A stretch of DNA of 64,000 nucleotides, from NCBI RefSeq assembly GCF_003702045.1, contig NZ_RBTP01000015.1:1-64000 (forward strand). The letters run 5' to 3'. Positions 27,007-36,157 of the stretch are shown here, one piece after another (the first letter of the stretch is position 1; each line of letters begins with the position of its first letter). This DNA comes from Pseudomonas viridiflava. GTDB lineage: Bacteria > Pseudomonadota > Gammaproteobacteria > Pseudomonadales > Pseudomonadaceae. Under the pieces are notes generated by a model that had not been told where the DNA came from, ran no database searches, and saw nothing but the letters and a program-made list of their open reading frames with translations. The translations under genes and the position numbers were made by a program.

Positions 27007-28002
27007 ATGACGAACTCCGATCTAAAAATTGCGGTTATTATCCCGTGCTACAGGGTAAAAGCTCATGTCTTGGGCGTTATCGCTGATATAGGCAGTGAGG
27101 TCACCAAGATTTATGCTGTTGACGATTGCTGTCCCGAGCAATCAGGTGACTTCATTGAGGAGCATTGCAAAGACCCGCGAGTCACCGTGGTGCGCAACGC
27201 TGAGAACCAGGGGGTTGGTGGCGCTGTGATGGCCGGTTACCAAGCTGCCATTAGTGACAATATGGATATTTTTGTAAAGATCGACGGCGATGGGCAAATG
27301 GATCCTGGCCTGCTACCGCGCTTTGTTGCGCCCATCATCCACGGCGAGGCTGATTATACGAAGGGCAATCGCTTCTTCGACCTGGAAGAGATTCGTCAGA
27401 TGCCAAAAATTCGCTTATTTGGTAATGCAGCGCTCTCGTTTTTGACGAAGCTCTCATCAGGCTATTGGGATTTGTTTGATCCAACGAACGGTTTCACGGC
27501 GATACATCGTGATGTAGCCCGTCATTTGCCATTTCATAAAATCAGCCGCCGCTATTTTTTCGAAACCGATATGTTGTTTCGTCTTAATACGTTGCGGGCT
27601 GTTGCTGTTGATATCCCCATGGACGCCAAGTACGCAGATGAAGTAAGTAATCTTAAAATTTCCAAAATCGTAGGTGAGTTTTTCATTAAGCACATGCGTA
27701 ATCTAGGGAAACGAATATTTTACAGTTATTACTTGCGTGATATGTCGCTTGCATCGCTTGAGCTGCCGTTGGGGTTGGGGCTTGTTACGATGGGCAGTCT
27801 GTTTGGTTTATCCCACTGGGCTGGCTCGGTGAGCTCGGGTGTGCCTACTTCAGCCGGAACTGTCATGCTATCTGCGCTGCCCGTTATACTGGGTACGCAG
27901 TTTATCCTTGCTTTCATCGGGCACGACGTCCAAGCGGTGCCCAAGCGTGCGTTTCATTTGCAGCGCAAGAATAGACTAGAGATAGGGCAGGATTCTAAAT
28001 GA
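27007..28002 (+). CDS. Family 2 glycosyltransferase (polyprenyl-phosphate type)
   Basis: GT-A fold glycosyltransferase of the DPM1/GtrB class, which loads a sugar from a nucleotide donor onto polyprenyl phosphate at the cytoplasmic membrane. From ATG 27007 it has 331 residues. Motifs: VIIPCYRVKAHV at the N-terminus, DDCCPEQSGDF, the nucleotide/metal site KIDGDGQMDP near residue 92, and FDPTNGFTAIHR near 155. Two hydrophobic helices follow at the C-terminus (about 245-310). The frame reaches TTG 26974, but ATG 27007 preserves the family N-terminus. The 3' end overlaps the next gene by 4 bp. Confidence 0.88.
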   Translation: MTNSDLKIAVIIPCYRVKAHVLGVIADIGSEVTKIYAVDDCCPEQSGDFIEEHCKDPRVTVVRNAENQGVGGAVMAGYQAAISDNMDIFVKIDGDGQMDPGLLPRFVAPIIHGEADYTKGNRFFDLEEIRQMPKIRLFGNAALSFLTKLSSGYWDLFDPTNGFTAIHRDVARHLPFHKISRRYFFETDMLFRLNTLRAVAVDIPMDAKYADEVSNLKISKIVGEFFIKHMRNLGKRIFYSYYLRDMSLASLELPLGLGLVTMGSLFGLSHWAGSVSSGVPTSAGTVMLSALPVILGTQFILAFIGHDVQAVPKRAFHLQRKNRLEIGQDSK

Positions 28003-28337
28003 TTTACTTCGTCGCGCTTATTTGCGTCTTGGGCATTGCGGCAGGCCAGATCCTGTTTAAGCTTAGCGCTGCGACCATGCAGCGTACTGGCAGCTTCTTT
28101 GATGTGGCGACGTTGACCACGTTGTTTTCCGCATTTGCGCTGTACGGTATTACGACAATTGCATGGGTATGGGTGCTCCAGAAAATCGAGCTTGGCAAGG
28201 TGTATCCGCTCATGGCGTTGGCATTTGTCATTGTGCCCATAGGCAGTCATTTTATGTTCGGTGAGCGATTTCAGTCTCAGTATTTCATCGGCGTAGCAGT
28301 TATTATTCTAGGTATCATCATCACTGTGAAGGCTTGA
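27999..28337 (+). CDS. Small four-helix membrane transporter (SMR/ArnE-F like)
   Basis: 112-residue, very hydrophobic protein with four predicted TM helices and the SMR/EamA-type pattern. N-terminal GIAAGQILFKLSA and a middle GKVYPLMALAFVIVPIGSHFMFGE resemble ArnE/ArnF flippase subunits. The ATG overlaps the GT2 stop (ATGA), implying coupled synthesis. Inferred role: flipping the polyprenyl-phosphate sugar made by the upstream GT2 to the periplasm for the 729-residue transferase, taking the place GtrA holds in O-antigen glucosylation operons. Confidence 0.75.
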   Translation: MIYFVALICVLGIAAGQILFKLSAATMQRTGSFFDVATLTTLFSAFALYGITTIAWVWVLQKIELGKVYPLMALAFVIVPIGSHFMFGERFQSQYFIGVAVIILGIIITVKA

Positions 28338-28360
28338 TATAGGTCTAACAGTTACTGTAC

Positions 28361-28406
28361 GACCGCGTTCGGAGCTCATTTTACAAATGTGCTACCGAAT
28401 GCGGTC
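28361..28406. terminator. Inverted repeat between convergent genes
   Basis: GACCGCGTTCGG pairs with CCGAATGCGGTC over 12 positions (one G-T) across a 22-nt loop, between the convergent SMR-like and GT2 genes. It has no U-tract; probable bidirectional end structure. Confidence 0.45.
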
Positions 28407-28424
28407 GCGCATGAGCGCTACCTG

Positions 28425-29390
28425 CTATAACTGTCCCAAGCAAGCTGCTATGAATAAGCTAGCGCTGCCTGCCGTCGTCTGCCGATAAACGCCTGACTTG
28501 TGCAATGCGCTTAGCCGTGCGGGAAGTCTCATCTTGCGCCCTAACGCAAAGTATTTAAGTGCCGTTCGACTGTCGTCGCTTAATCGGGGTGATAGGGTAT
28601 CGAGTATCTGCAGGTTGGTATCAGTCCATTGAATAAACCGACCTGAGAGCATTTTACGGATGCGTGAGATCCGGTCGTGAAAACTCATGTTCGCTCCGAT
28701 GAGATTTCCGCCGTGCTGACGGTAGTCGAGGCTCGGCGCGCTGTCGAAAACAGTATAGCCGCTGCACCCCGCGATTATCATATAGGTCAGCCAGTCATGA
28801 GCCACAATTGTGGCGTCATCCGGTATAAGGCATAACAGCTCGCGGGCCGCATGGTTGATCAGCATGGTGTTTGCGCCTGCAAGGCTTTGCACGAGCGCAT
28901 TTCGAAACGATGGGGGGCGAGAAAAAAGTGGTGAGAAACCGATGACTTCGCCAGACGCATTGACCAGTCGGGTTCTCGAGCAATACAGGCTCGGCGTGTA
29001 GACGGTGGTGGCCTTGAGAGATTCTATACTGCGTTCAAGCTTGTCACTGAACCATACGTCATCCTGATCACTGAATGCGTAGTAGCTGGCCTGAACTTCT
29101 GGCCTTTTGAGTAGTGAAATAAAGTTCTTGCCAAAACCCTGGCAAGGCCCTTCGAAAGTGATGAGCCTATTTTCGCCCCATTGGCGTTGATATTCGGCCA
29201 GAATGCTGCGCGTTGAGTCAGTCGACGAGTCGTCGGATACGTACAGCGTCCAGTTCTGAAAGGATTGGGCCTGGAAGGATTCAAGCTGTTCGCGCAGATA
29301 CGCTGCACCGTTGTAGGTGCACATCAGGATCGCCACATCGACAGGTCCTGAAGCTTGTTCCCCGCCTTTTTCGATCAGCTCGGTATTCAA
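28425..29390 (-). CDS. Family 2 glycosyltransferase, rhamnosyltransferase-like
   Basis: 321-residue GT-A fold enzyme expected to add a sugar to the growing polysaccharide in the cytoplasm. Motifs: ILMCTYNGAAYLREQLES, SDDSSTDSTRS, FSDQDDVWFSDKLER, and a late YRQHGGNLIGAN block. The last two are shared with the second GT2 at the other end of the island (44016-44954), so they are paralogues. The start appears to be TTG (29390) with a poor ribosome site. This is the only minus-strand gene in the 24-37 kb stretch. Confidence 0.85.
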   Translation of the reverse strand: MNTELIEKGGEQASGPVDVAILMCTYNGAAYLREQLESFQAQSFQNWTLYVSDDSSTDSTRSILAEYQRQWGENRLITFEGPCQGFGKNFISLLKRPEVQASYYAFSDQDDVWFSDKLERSIESLKATTVYTPSLYCSRTRLVNASGEVIGFSPLFSRPPSFRNALVQSLAGANTMLINHAARELLCLIPDDATIVAHDWLTYMIIAGCSGYTVFDSAPSLDYRQHGGNLIGANMSFHDRISRIRKMLSGRFIQWTDTNLQILDTLSPRLSDDSRTALKYFALGRKMRLPARLSALHKSGVYRQTTAGSASLFIAACLGQL

Positions 29391-29909
29391 GAAATTTTCA
29401 CTAGTAAAATTCGTATTTTAACGCCTGAACCGCTGCCCGTCAGCCATTGGTTGGATAAATGTCGGACGGAGTTACGGTCCTCCAGCAATTCATGATCAGA
29501 GCATTGCTTGTGTCGTCTATGGCGTGCTGATGGGGCTCGGTTATTGCGACTCGTTACGTCCACCGAGGCTGAGTTGTGTCTGAGGCATATGACCAGGCCG
29601 GGCCCCATGCCCTAACAAGCTATGCGCGCCTTTTGAAGGAAGCGCCCGTAGGCGTTTCGGCACCTGCTTTCGGTAGCCGGAGGGGCGCTACTATGAGATG
29701 ATCACCTGCTAAAAGACTGCTTGCCTTGCTCTTGGCTGAGTTTGCTAAAGGTGTTACCTGTCAAGTGTCAAGAGGTCTGTTGGAGGATGCGTGAACGGGC
29801 TGTTCTGACCAGCGCTAACGTAACAGTACTGGGGGCATGCCTGGCATGCTCCAGCGAAATGAGGAATTTGCGGAATGTTTGGGACGGGAAAAATCGGGGT
29901 CGAAGGCTA
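29391..29909. other. Intergenic spacer upstream of wzm
   Basis: 519 bp, divergent, with no gene I can support. The wzm frame is open back to 29721, but that stretch is Cys/Arg-rich and lacks a ribosome-binding site and homology-like features. It must carry the promoter of the wzm-wzt operon. I found no clear -35/-10 pair and no JUMPStart/ops element. Confidence 0.45.
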
Positions 29910-30728
29910 ATGCAGGATTTTTCCGCATCTCCCAAAGAAATGGTTGCTAGCTTCGTACGAAATCGTCGACTGGTATGGGCTTTGATCAAGCGTGAAGTCA
30001 TAGGTCGATACCGGGGATCCTTTGTAGGTATTTTGTGGTCATTCTTAAATCCTATTTTTATGTTGGCCGTATATACATTCGTTTTTAGCTTCGTTTTCAA
30101 AGCCCGCTGGGGTACCGGAAGTGATTCTAAAACGGAGTTCGCGCTGGTGCTGTTTGCAGGTCTTATAATGTTTAACCTGTTTGCTGAGTGTGTTGGGCGC
30201 GCCCCGGCGGCCATTTTAGCTAATGTTAATTATGTAAAGAAAGTAGTGTTTCCGCTTGAGATTCTCCCGTGGGTCAGTATGGGGGCTGCATTATTTCACC
30301 TGTTAGTCAGCTTAGGCGTATGGCTGATCGCCTACGCTATTTTTTTTGGTGTTCCGTCACCTACCGTTCTGCTGCTGCCGTTAGTGATGGTGCCGTTGAT
30401 ACTATTTATCATGGGTGTCAGCTGGGCGCTGGCCTCGTTGGGCGTTTACTTTCGTGATGTTTCACAGTTCATAGGTATCGTGATCACGGTACTCATGTTC
30501 ATGTCTCCTATCTTTTATCCCGTCACTGCGCTGCCCGAAGAGTATCGCAGTATGCTTGAACTCAATCCGCTGACCCCCTCTATTCAAATGGCTCGAGAGG
30601 TATTGTTTTGGGGGCAGCTACCAGACATGGTTATGCTACTTCAGTACTACCTTGGCTCTATGGCCGTTGCGTTGCTTGGATTTGCCTGGTTTCAAAAAAC
30701 AAGAAAGGGATTTGCTGATGTGCTCTGA
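29910..30728 (+). CDS. wzm: O-antigen ABC transporter permease Wzm
   Basis: Inner-membrane permease that exports completed O-polysaccharide linked to undecaprenyl diphosphate. From ATG 29910 it has 272 residues. A cytoplasmic amphipathic N-terminus (VWALIKREVIGRYRGSFVG) is followed by six TM helices. The ABC-2 type features LGILWSFLNPIF and SPIFYPVTALPE are typical of Wzm/RfbA permeases. wzt begins 11 bp before its stop. An AAGG lies just upstream of the chosen ATG. Confidence 0.92.
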   Translation: MQDFSASPKEMVASFVRNRRLVWALIKREVIGRYRGSFVGILWSFLNPIFMLAVYTFVFSFVFKARWGTGSDSKTEFALVLFAGLIMFNLFAECVGRAPAAILANVNYVKKVVFPLEILPWVSMGAALFHLLVSLGVWLIAYAIFFGVPSPTVLLLPLVMVPLILFIMGVSWALASLGVYFRDVSQFIGIVITVLMFMSPIFYPVTALPEEYRSMLELNPLTPSIQMAREVLFWGQLPDMVMLLQYYLGSMAVALLGFAWFQKTRKGFADVL

Positions 30729-32067
30729 AATCGCAATAAATGTCAGCGCGGTCAGTAAGTGTTTTCACATCTATGATAAGCCTCGTGACCGCTTGATGCA
30801 GATGCTGTCTCGTGGGACCAAGCGTTATTATCGAGAGTTTTGGGCGCTTAAGGATATTTCTTTTCAGATACAACGAGGTTCGACCGTCGGTATTGTTGGC
30901 CGAAACGGCTCCGGTAAGTCGACACTTCTGCAGCTCATTTGTGGAACGCTGAATACTACAAGCGGCGGCATCGAGACCAATGGCCGTATTGCCGCCCTTC
31001 TGGAGTTAGGGACGGGCTTCAATCCCGAATTTACGGGCCGAGAGAACGTGTATATGAACGCCTCGGTACTGGGCTTGACTCGGGAAGAAACCGATCTGCG
31101 TTTCGATGAGATTACGGCATTCGCGGATATAGGACTTTTTATCGATCAACCGGTTAAAACGTACTCCAGCGGTATGCTTGTCCGGCTGGCCTTCGCCGTG
31201 GCCATCAACGCGGATCCGGAAATTCTCATCGTAGATGAGGCGTTATCCGTCGGGGACGAGCTATTTCAGCGGAAATGTTTTGCCAGGCTTGAGGCAATCA
31301 GGAGTAAGGGAGCGACTATCTTATTCGTCTCTCATTCGGGTAGCACGATAGTTGAGTTGTGCGATCATGCAATATTGCTCGACTCAGGTGAGTTGCTCAC
31401 TCAAGGCCATCCCAAGACAATTGTCAGCCAGTATCAAAAGCTCATGTACGCGCCCGCTGATAAACGCGAAAATATTCGAGCCTCCATCAAAGATGGTTTG
31501 ACTGTTCAGGCGATGGAGCTCGATGCGCTTGAGTCCTCCATAACGGTTGACGATACTGTAGCAGAGAGTGAAGCGGACGATTTCTTCGATGAGAATTTGA
31601 AGTCCTCAAGTATGGTCGAGTTTGAGTCACACGGTGCTTACATTGACCATCCCTATATCACTGATATGAAGGGGAGGGCTGTGAATAATCTTGTTCGTGG
31701 TAGAGAATACTCCTACAACTATCGGGTTCGGTTTGAGCGCAGCGCTGAAAGGGTCCGCTTTGGTATGGTGATTCGTACCACGACAGGCCTTGCGCTGGGA
31801 GGCGCTCACTCCAGCACAGGAAGCCAGGCTCTTTCAATCGTTGAGTCCGGAACTGAGTTGCTTGTCAGTTTTCAATTCAACTGCCTCGTGAACCCGGGCA
31901 CATACTTTGTCAACGCGGGCGTCTTTGGCACCTCCTATAATGGTCAGGAAGAGACTGTCATGCACCGACTTGTTGATGCTGTGGTGTTTAGAGTGGTGCC
32001 TGTTCAGAACAACCTCGCAACCGAACTAGTCGATTTCGGTTGCACTTCCAGTGTGACTTACCTATGA
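30718..32067 (+). CDS. wzt: O-antigen ABC transporter ATP-binding protein Wzt
   Basis: ATPase partner of Wzm. 449 residues from ATG 30718 (AAAGGGA about seven bases upstream). Walker A GRNGSGKST near residue 62, signature YSSGM near 157, Walker B ILIVDEALSVGDE near 170. The C-terminal part (about 280-449) is an extra beta-rich domain with VRFGMVIRTTTGLALGG and LVNPGTYFVNAGVF. This resembles the Wzt carbohydrate-binding domain that reads the non-reducing end of the glycan and so ties export to termination. The acidic linker before it (AESEADDFFDE) is flexible. The stop overlaps the next start. Confidence 0.93.
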   Translation: MCSEIAINVSAVSKCFHIYDKPRDRLMQMLSRGTKRYYREFWALKDISFQIQRGSTVGIVGRNGSGKSTLLQLICGTLNTTSGGIETNGRIAALLELGTGFNPEFTGRENVYMNASVLGLTREETDLRFDEITAFADIGLFIDQPVKTYSSGMLVRLAFAVAINADPEILIVDEALSVGDELFQRKCFARLEAIRSKGATILFVSHSGSTIVELCDHAILLDSGELLTQGHPKTIVSQYQKLMYAPADKRENIRASIKDGLTVQAMELDALESSITVDDTVAESEADDFFDENLKSSSMVEFESHGAYIDHPYITDMKGRAVNNLVRGREYSYNYRVRFERSAERVRFGMVIRTTTGLALGGAHSSTGSQALSIVESGTELLVSFQFNCLVNPGTYFVNAGVFGTSYNGQEETVMHRLVDAVVFRVVPVQNNLATELVDFGCTSSVTYL

Positions 32068-35000
32068 GCGGTCTTTTTTCGAACCTACTGGTGTCCTCTC
32101 CTAACGGAGGTGGATTGTTTTTTGTTAATGCTGGTAGCGTCAAGAAGCTTGACAGCTTCAACACGGTGGGCCTTTTCGCAGGGGCACAAAGGTTTATGCG
32201 CGGTATCCAGCCAGATGCGCTCTGGATATACGGTGATACAACGCTCGAAATAAGCAGTGAGACTGTATCAATCGGCGATGTGCACGATGTTCTTGAGTTT
32301 GAAGGCGATGTGTACGTTGTTGGTACTACCGGCAATGAGATCATCAAACTTGACCGTGACGGTGTGGAACGTCAGCGATGGCGTTATCCAGGCGAGGATG
32401 ATTCTCGCCATGTTAACTGTTTGGGAGTCTGGAACGGGACGGTCGTATACTCAGCGTTTGGAGAGTTTACCAAGCACCGGGGCTATAAGGGGCAGTCGGA
32501 CGGTCAGGGGTTCGTTAACGAATTGTTTTCAGGGAAACGGCTTATTTCTGGACTGTCCCAGCCTCATACACCTGTCGGACATGGGGCAAATCTGTTGCTT
32601 GCCAATTCTTCCTGTGGCGAGCTGCATGAATACGGCCCGGGCGGTAAGTTGATTCGGAAGAAAATATTGCCTGGTTATACACGAGGTATTTGCGTCACTG
32701 ACGAGGCGATCTATGTCGGTTTGAGTAAGTCCAGAAATCTTGAGTCAGGGGGACCTGATTCTGCTGTGCTAGTGGCTCTGGACCCCGCGACATTGGAGGA
32801 GCTGGGGCAGATCGCCTTGCCTGCCGATGAAATTTATTCCGTGACGTACATTTGCAACGACGCTGCACTGTTGCGGACTGTTTCTGACATTGCCAGCCAC
32901 ACCACAGGTCGACTGGAGCGCAGAGTTTCAGCCTTGGTTGATCAAGCTACAGAGCAGCAGATCGAGTCTACGACGCGGCAAGAGCGCTCGGCCGATATCC
33001 GGAGCCTACTGCTTAACTGGTTGAGCCCATTCCGCGATTCCAGTGAGGGTGACCAACTGAATAGGGATGAAGCGCTTGATAGGGTGTTACAGACCCACCC
33101 AATCGAGCGATTTTTCGCAGATCATGCATTTGATAATGACAGCGCTGCGATAGCTGATATCAAATCCATGCTGGAAGCAGCTATGGCGATATCCGAGACC
33201 CAGGAAGCTTCACATCGCGACCATATCCGACATTTGGAAGTCATTGTCACCGGTTATCTTGACGCCGAGCATGCGGACAAGGAAAGGCTGCTGGAGCTCG
33301 AGAATACGCTAACCGTCTTTCAGCAGAACGAGCATGCTTACGTTGAGCGCATCAAGCAGCTTGAGGCAACGATTGAGGCTTTCGAATTTGCCGGCAGCGC
33401 CAGTCTGGAGCGCATTCAACAGCTTGAAATAATGAACGAAGCTTCAGAAGCCGCCGGCAGAGCCAGCCTGGAGAGGCTGCGGCAGCTTGAGGCTATGGTT
33501 GAAGAGTCAGAAGCCAGTAGTAACGCCAGTCTGGAGCGGCTTGGTCAACTTGAGTCGATTATTGAGACATCTGAAATCACTGGCCAATCTAGCTTGGAGC
33601 GCATTCGGCAGCTTGAGATGATGATCGAAGTCTCTGAATCCACCGGTAGGGCCAGTCTGGAGCGCCTCTGTCAGTTGGAGTCGATGATCAATGTTTCCGA
33701 AAACGCTGGAGCGGCGAACATGAGCCGCTCGCTTGAGCTTGAGGGGGCCTTGGCTGAATTGATCGCAAATGGCGACTCACAACGCCTTTGTCTGGAGCAG
33801 CAAATCCATCGTCATAAAACATTGTTGGAATTGATTCAAAAGTCTAGAACCTGGAGATGGACAGAGCCTGTGAGAAAAGCGAATGCTGATGTGTCCAATA
33901 TGAAGAAAAAATTAAAAAATGGCCTTGTTAACGTTTATCGCGATTTGCCCATCGCGTCTCATAACAAGCAAAAGCTGAAGGGGACACTTTTCCGTTATTT
34001 TGGATTTGTCTTCAAAGATCTGTCCAGTTATAAATTGTGGAAAGAGTATCAGGACCGTTCGATTAGTTGGTCGGTAGCAGAAAGCCCGGAGCCGGATCTC
34101 GCCACATTGGCACCGGTGACCAGTTTGCCCAATGTCGAACTTCCAAACGCCAATGGCATCTGGGAATGGAAGGATTATCCAGAGGTACGTGCAAGGATCT
34201 CGCAGCTCAAGGCTGCTGAGCGCGCAAAGTTTCAGCCTCGGGAGCTTGATATGTTAGATATCAAGGCTTCCGCTTTCGCGGCAACGGCCTCTGGTTTCAG
34301 ATTCACCGAGCCGGGTTTATCCCCGATGGTGTCTATCATTATCCCTGTTTTCAACAACGTGAAACTGACACTTGAATGTCTGTCTTCAATTCAACTGCAC
34401 ACGCCTCCAGAGTTGTCGGTTGAAATTATCATTGCCGATGATGCTTCCACGGATGAGACACAGGCTCTGCTTGAGCCCATCGCGAATATCAAATATATCC
34501 GCAATCAGCAGAATCTCGGGTTTCTCCTTAATTGCAATAACGCACTGGATCAAGTTACCGGCACGTTCACTGTTTACCTCAATAACGATGTACAAGTGAC
34601 GGCTGGCTGGCTGGAAGTTCTGCTGTCCACGTTCGACGAGTATAAAAACGTCGGTGTGGTCGGCCCCAAGTTTGTGTACCCCTCAGGGCATCTACAGGAA
34701 GCGGGTGCATCGCTTGCCGTTGATGGCAGTGCGACCATGGTGGGTCTGAACGGCGACCCGGATGAGCCACGTTATAATTACGTAAGGCGCGTCGATTATG
34801 TATCCGGCGCATGCTTGCTTACGCCCACAGAGCTGTTAAAGAAGCTTGGCGGTTTTTCTAAAGACTTTTTGCCTTGCTACTGCGAAGACAGTGATCTTTG
34901 CATGAATATTCGCAGTGCTGGCTACGATATTTACTACAATCCTGGTGCTACGATTATCCACCACTTGTCCAAGACGACGGCGTCCGTGGATGAGTCATTC

Positions 35001-36146
35001 AAGATGTCGTGCATTGCTAAAAACGTTAATGTACTTTCCCGGAAATGGGCCCCGACGATAGAGAAAAAAGTTAATCCTCGGATCATCAGTTTTTACTTGC
35101 CACAATTTCACCCGATCCCAGAAAATGATCTCTGGTGGGGCAAGGGCTTTACCGAGTGGACGAATGTTAGCAAGACGCGTCCTAATTTCATTGGGCACTA
35201 TCAACCTCGCATCCCTGCTGACCACGGCTATTACGATCTTCGTCTTCTCGAGGTTCTGCAGGCGCAGGCGGATCTGGCCCAGCGATATGGCGTGCACGGG
35301 TTTTGTTTTTATTATTATTGGTTCGACGGCAAGCGTTTGTTGGAGCGTCCGGTAGAGCAACTGTTGTTGAGCAAAGAGCCCGATATTCCATTCTGTCTCT
35401 GCTGGGCAAATGAGAATTGGACGCGTCGCTGGGATGGGCAGGAGCATGAAGTTCTGATGGCCCAGTCGCATACCCATGAGGACGACGTAGCGGTCATTTA
35501 TGATCTGATACGATTCTTTAAGGATGATCGATACATCAAAATCGACGACCGGCCGCTCATCCTCATTTACCGAGCGACGTTGTTCCCCGATTTTGCAAGC
35601 ACCGCTGCTACATGGCGCAAGATCTGCAGAGAGCAGGGGCTTGGCGAAATTTACATTGCTATGGTCGAATCGTTCGAACTTGTTCAGTCCAACACTCACC
35701 CTTCTGCGTTGGGATGTGACGCAGCAGTAGAGTTCCCACCGCAAGGTCTGGCAGAAGTTAAACAGCCAACGGGCGAGATAATAAACCCTGAATTTGTAGG
35801 GCATGTTGCAGATTACCGTGATCTTGCTGTTCGATATGCCACGCGGCCAGCGCCAGGATACACGCGATTTAAAGGTGTTATGCCTGGATGGGATAATACG
35901 GCGCGTCGTCCACACACCAGCTTCTGTTTTGAAAATGCTACGCCCGGCGCTTTTCAGGCTTGGCTTGAAGAGTCGATTGCGGATACCAAAGAGCAGAACT
36001 TTGGAGATGAGCGTCTGGTCTTCGTCAATGCGTGGAACGAATGGGCCGAGGGTGCATATCTGGAGCCTGACCGTCGTTTCGGCCACACATATCTGGAAGC
36101 AGTCAGGAATGCGACTGACGCCTCGCTTCTCCTGAAAAAAAATTGA
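32064..36146 (+). CDS. Multidomain O-antigen protein: DUF4915, repeat coiled coil, GT2, WbsX
   Basis: 1360-residue fusion in the ABC export operon; its ATG overlaps the wzt stop. Residues 1-285 look like a beta-propeller of the DUF4915/TIGR03032 type (LSQPHTPVGHG, NSSCGELHEY, LPGYTRGICV). Residues 381-569 are nine tandem 21-residue units (consensus about ASLERLRQLESMIExSE), three heptads each, forming a long coiled coil. Residues about 752-990 are a GT2 domain (VSIIIPVFNN, ADDASTDET, VYLNNDVQV, FCEDSDL-like CYCEDSDLCMN). Residues about 1002-1350 are a WbsX/GH99-like domain (FYLPQFHPIPEND, WWGKGFTEWTNV, CWANENWTRRWDG). Likely a cytoplasmic polymerising or terminating enzyme. The fusion order is the unusual point. 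Confidence 0.85.
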   Translation: MSGLFSNLLVSSPNGGGLFFVNAGSVKKLDSFNTVGLFAGAQRFMRGIQPDALWIYGDTTLEISSETVSIGDVHDVLEFEGDVYVVGTTGNEIIKLDRDGVERQRWRYPGEDDSRHVNCLGVWNGTVVYSAFGEFTKHRGYKGQSDGQGFVNELFSGKRLISGLSQPHTPVGHGANLLLANSSCGELHEYGPGGKLIRKKILPGYTRGICVTDEAIYVGLSKSRNLESGGPDSAVLVALDPATLEELGQIALPADEIYSVTYICNDAALLRTVSDIASHTTGRLERRVSALVDQATEQQIESTTRQERSADIRSLLLNWLSPFRDSSEGDQLNRDEALDRVLQTHPIERFFADHAFDNDSAAIADIKSMLEAAMAISETQEASHRDHIRHLEVIVTGYLDAEHADKERLLELENTLTVFQQNEHAYVERIKQLEATIEAFEFAGSASLERIQQLEIMNEASEAAGRASLERLRQLEAMVEESEASSNASLERLGQLESIIETSEITGQSSLERIRQLEMMIEVSESTGRASLERLCQLESMINVSENAGAANMSRSLELEGALAELIANGDSQRLCLEQQIHRHKTLLELIQKSRTWRWTEPVRKANADVSNMKKKLKNGLVNVYRDLPIASHNKQKLKGTLFRYFGFVFKDLSSYKLWKEYQDRSISWSVAESPEPDLATLAPVTSLPNVELPNANGIWEWKDYPEVRARISQLKAAERAKFQPRELDMLDIKASAFAATASGFRFTEPGLSPMVSIIIPVFNNVKLTLECLSSIQLHTPPELSVEIIIADDASTDETQALLEPIANIKYIRNQQNLGFLLNCNNALDQVTGTFTVYLNNDVQVTAGWLEVLLSTFDEYKNVGVVGPKFVYPSGHLQEAGASLAVDGSATMVGLNGDPDEPRYNYVRRVDYVSGACLLTPTELLKKLGGFSKDFLPCYCEDSDLCMNIRSAGYDIYYNPGATIIHHLSKTTASVDESFKMSCIAKNVNVLSRKWAPTIEKKVNPRIISFYLPQFHPIPENDLWWGKGFTEWTNVSKTRPNFIGHYQPRIPADHGYYDLRLLEVLQAQADLAQRYGVHGFCFYYYWFDGKRLLERPVEQLLLSKEPDIPFCLCWANENWTRRWDGQEHEVLMAQSHTHEDDVAVIYDLIRFFKDDRYIKIDDRPLILIYRATLFPDFASTAATWRKICREQGLGEIYIAMVESFELVQSNTHPSALGCDAAVEFPPQGLAEVKQPTGEIINPEFVGHVADYRDLAVRYATRPAPGYTRFKGVMPGWDNTARRPHTSFCFENATPGAFQAWLEESIADTKEQNFGDERLVFVNAWNEWAEGAYLEPDRRFGHTYLEAVRNATDASLLLKKN
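33204..33770 (+). repeat. Nine in-frame tandem 63-bp units encoding a coiled coil
   Basis: Inside the 1360-residue gene, 567 bp divide into nine units of exactly 63 bp without a single indel. The five central units (33393-33707) are most alike: each begins (G/S)xASLERhxQLE and ends xSExx, with the DNA core AGTCTGGAGCG repeated. The outer units (EASHRDH, EHADKER, EHAYVER, GAANMSR) are diverged copies. 21 residues equal three heptads, so unit gain or loss keeps coiled-coil register. Confidence 0.9.
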
Positions 36147-36157
36147 GCGGTGGGTGA

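Noticed and set aside
29721..29909. N-terminal extension of Wzm to 29721
   Set aside because: The added 63 residues are Cys/Arg-rich with no ribosome site; the permease family begins at the MQDFSASPKEM region.
33204..33770. The 63-bp repeats as a CRISPR array or intergenic satellite
   Set aside because: Units are degenerate, contiguous without spacers, and maintain one reading frame inside a long coding sequence.
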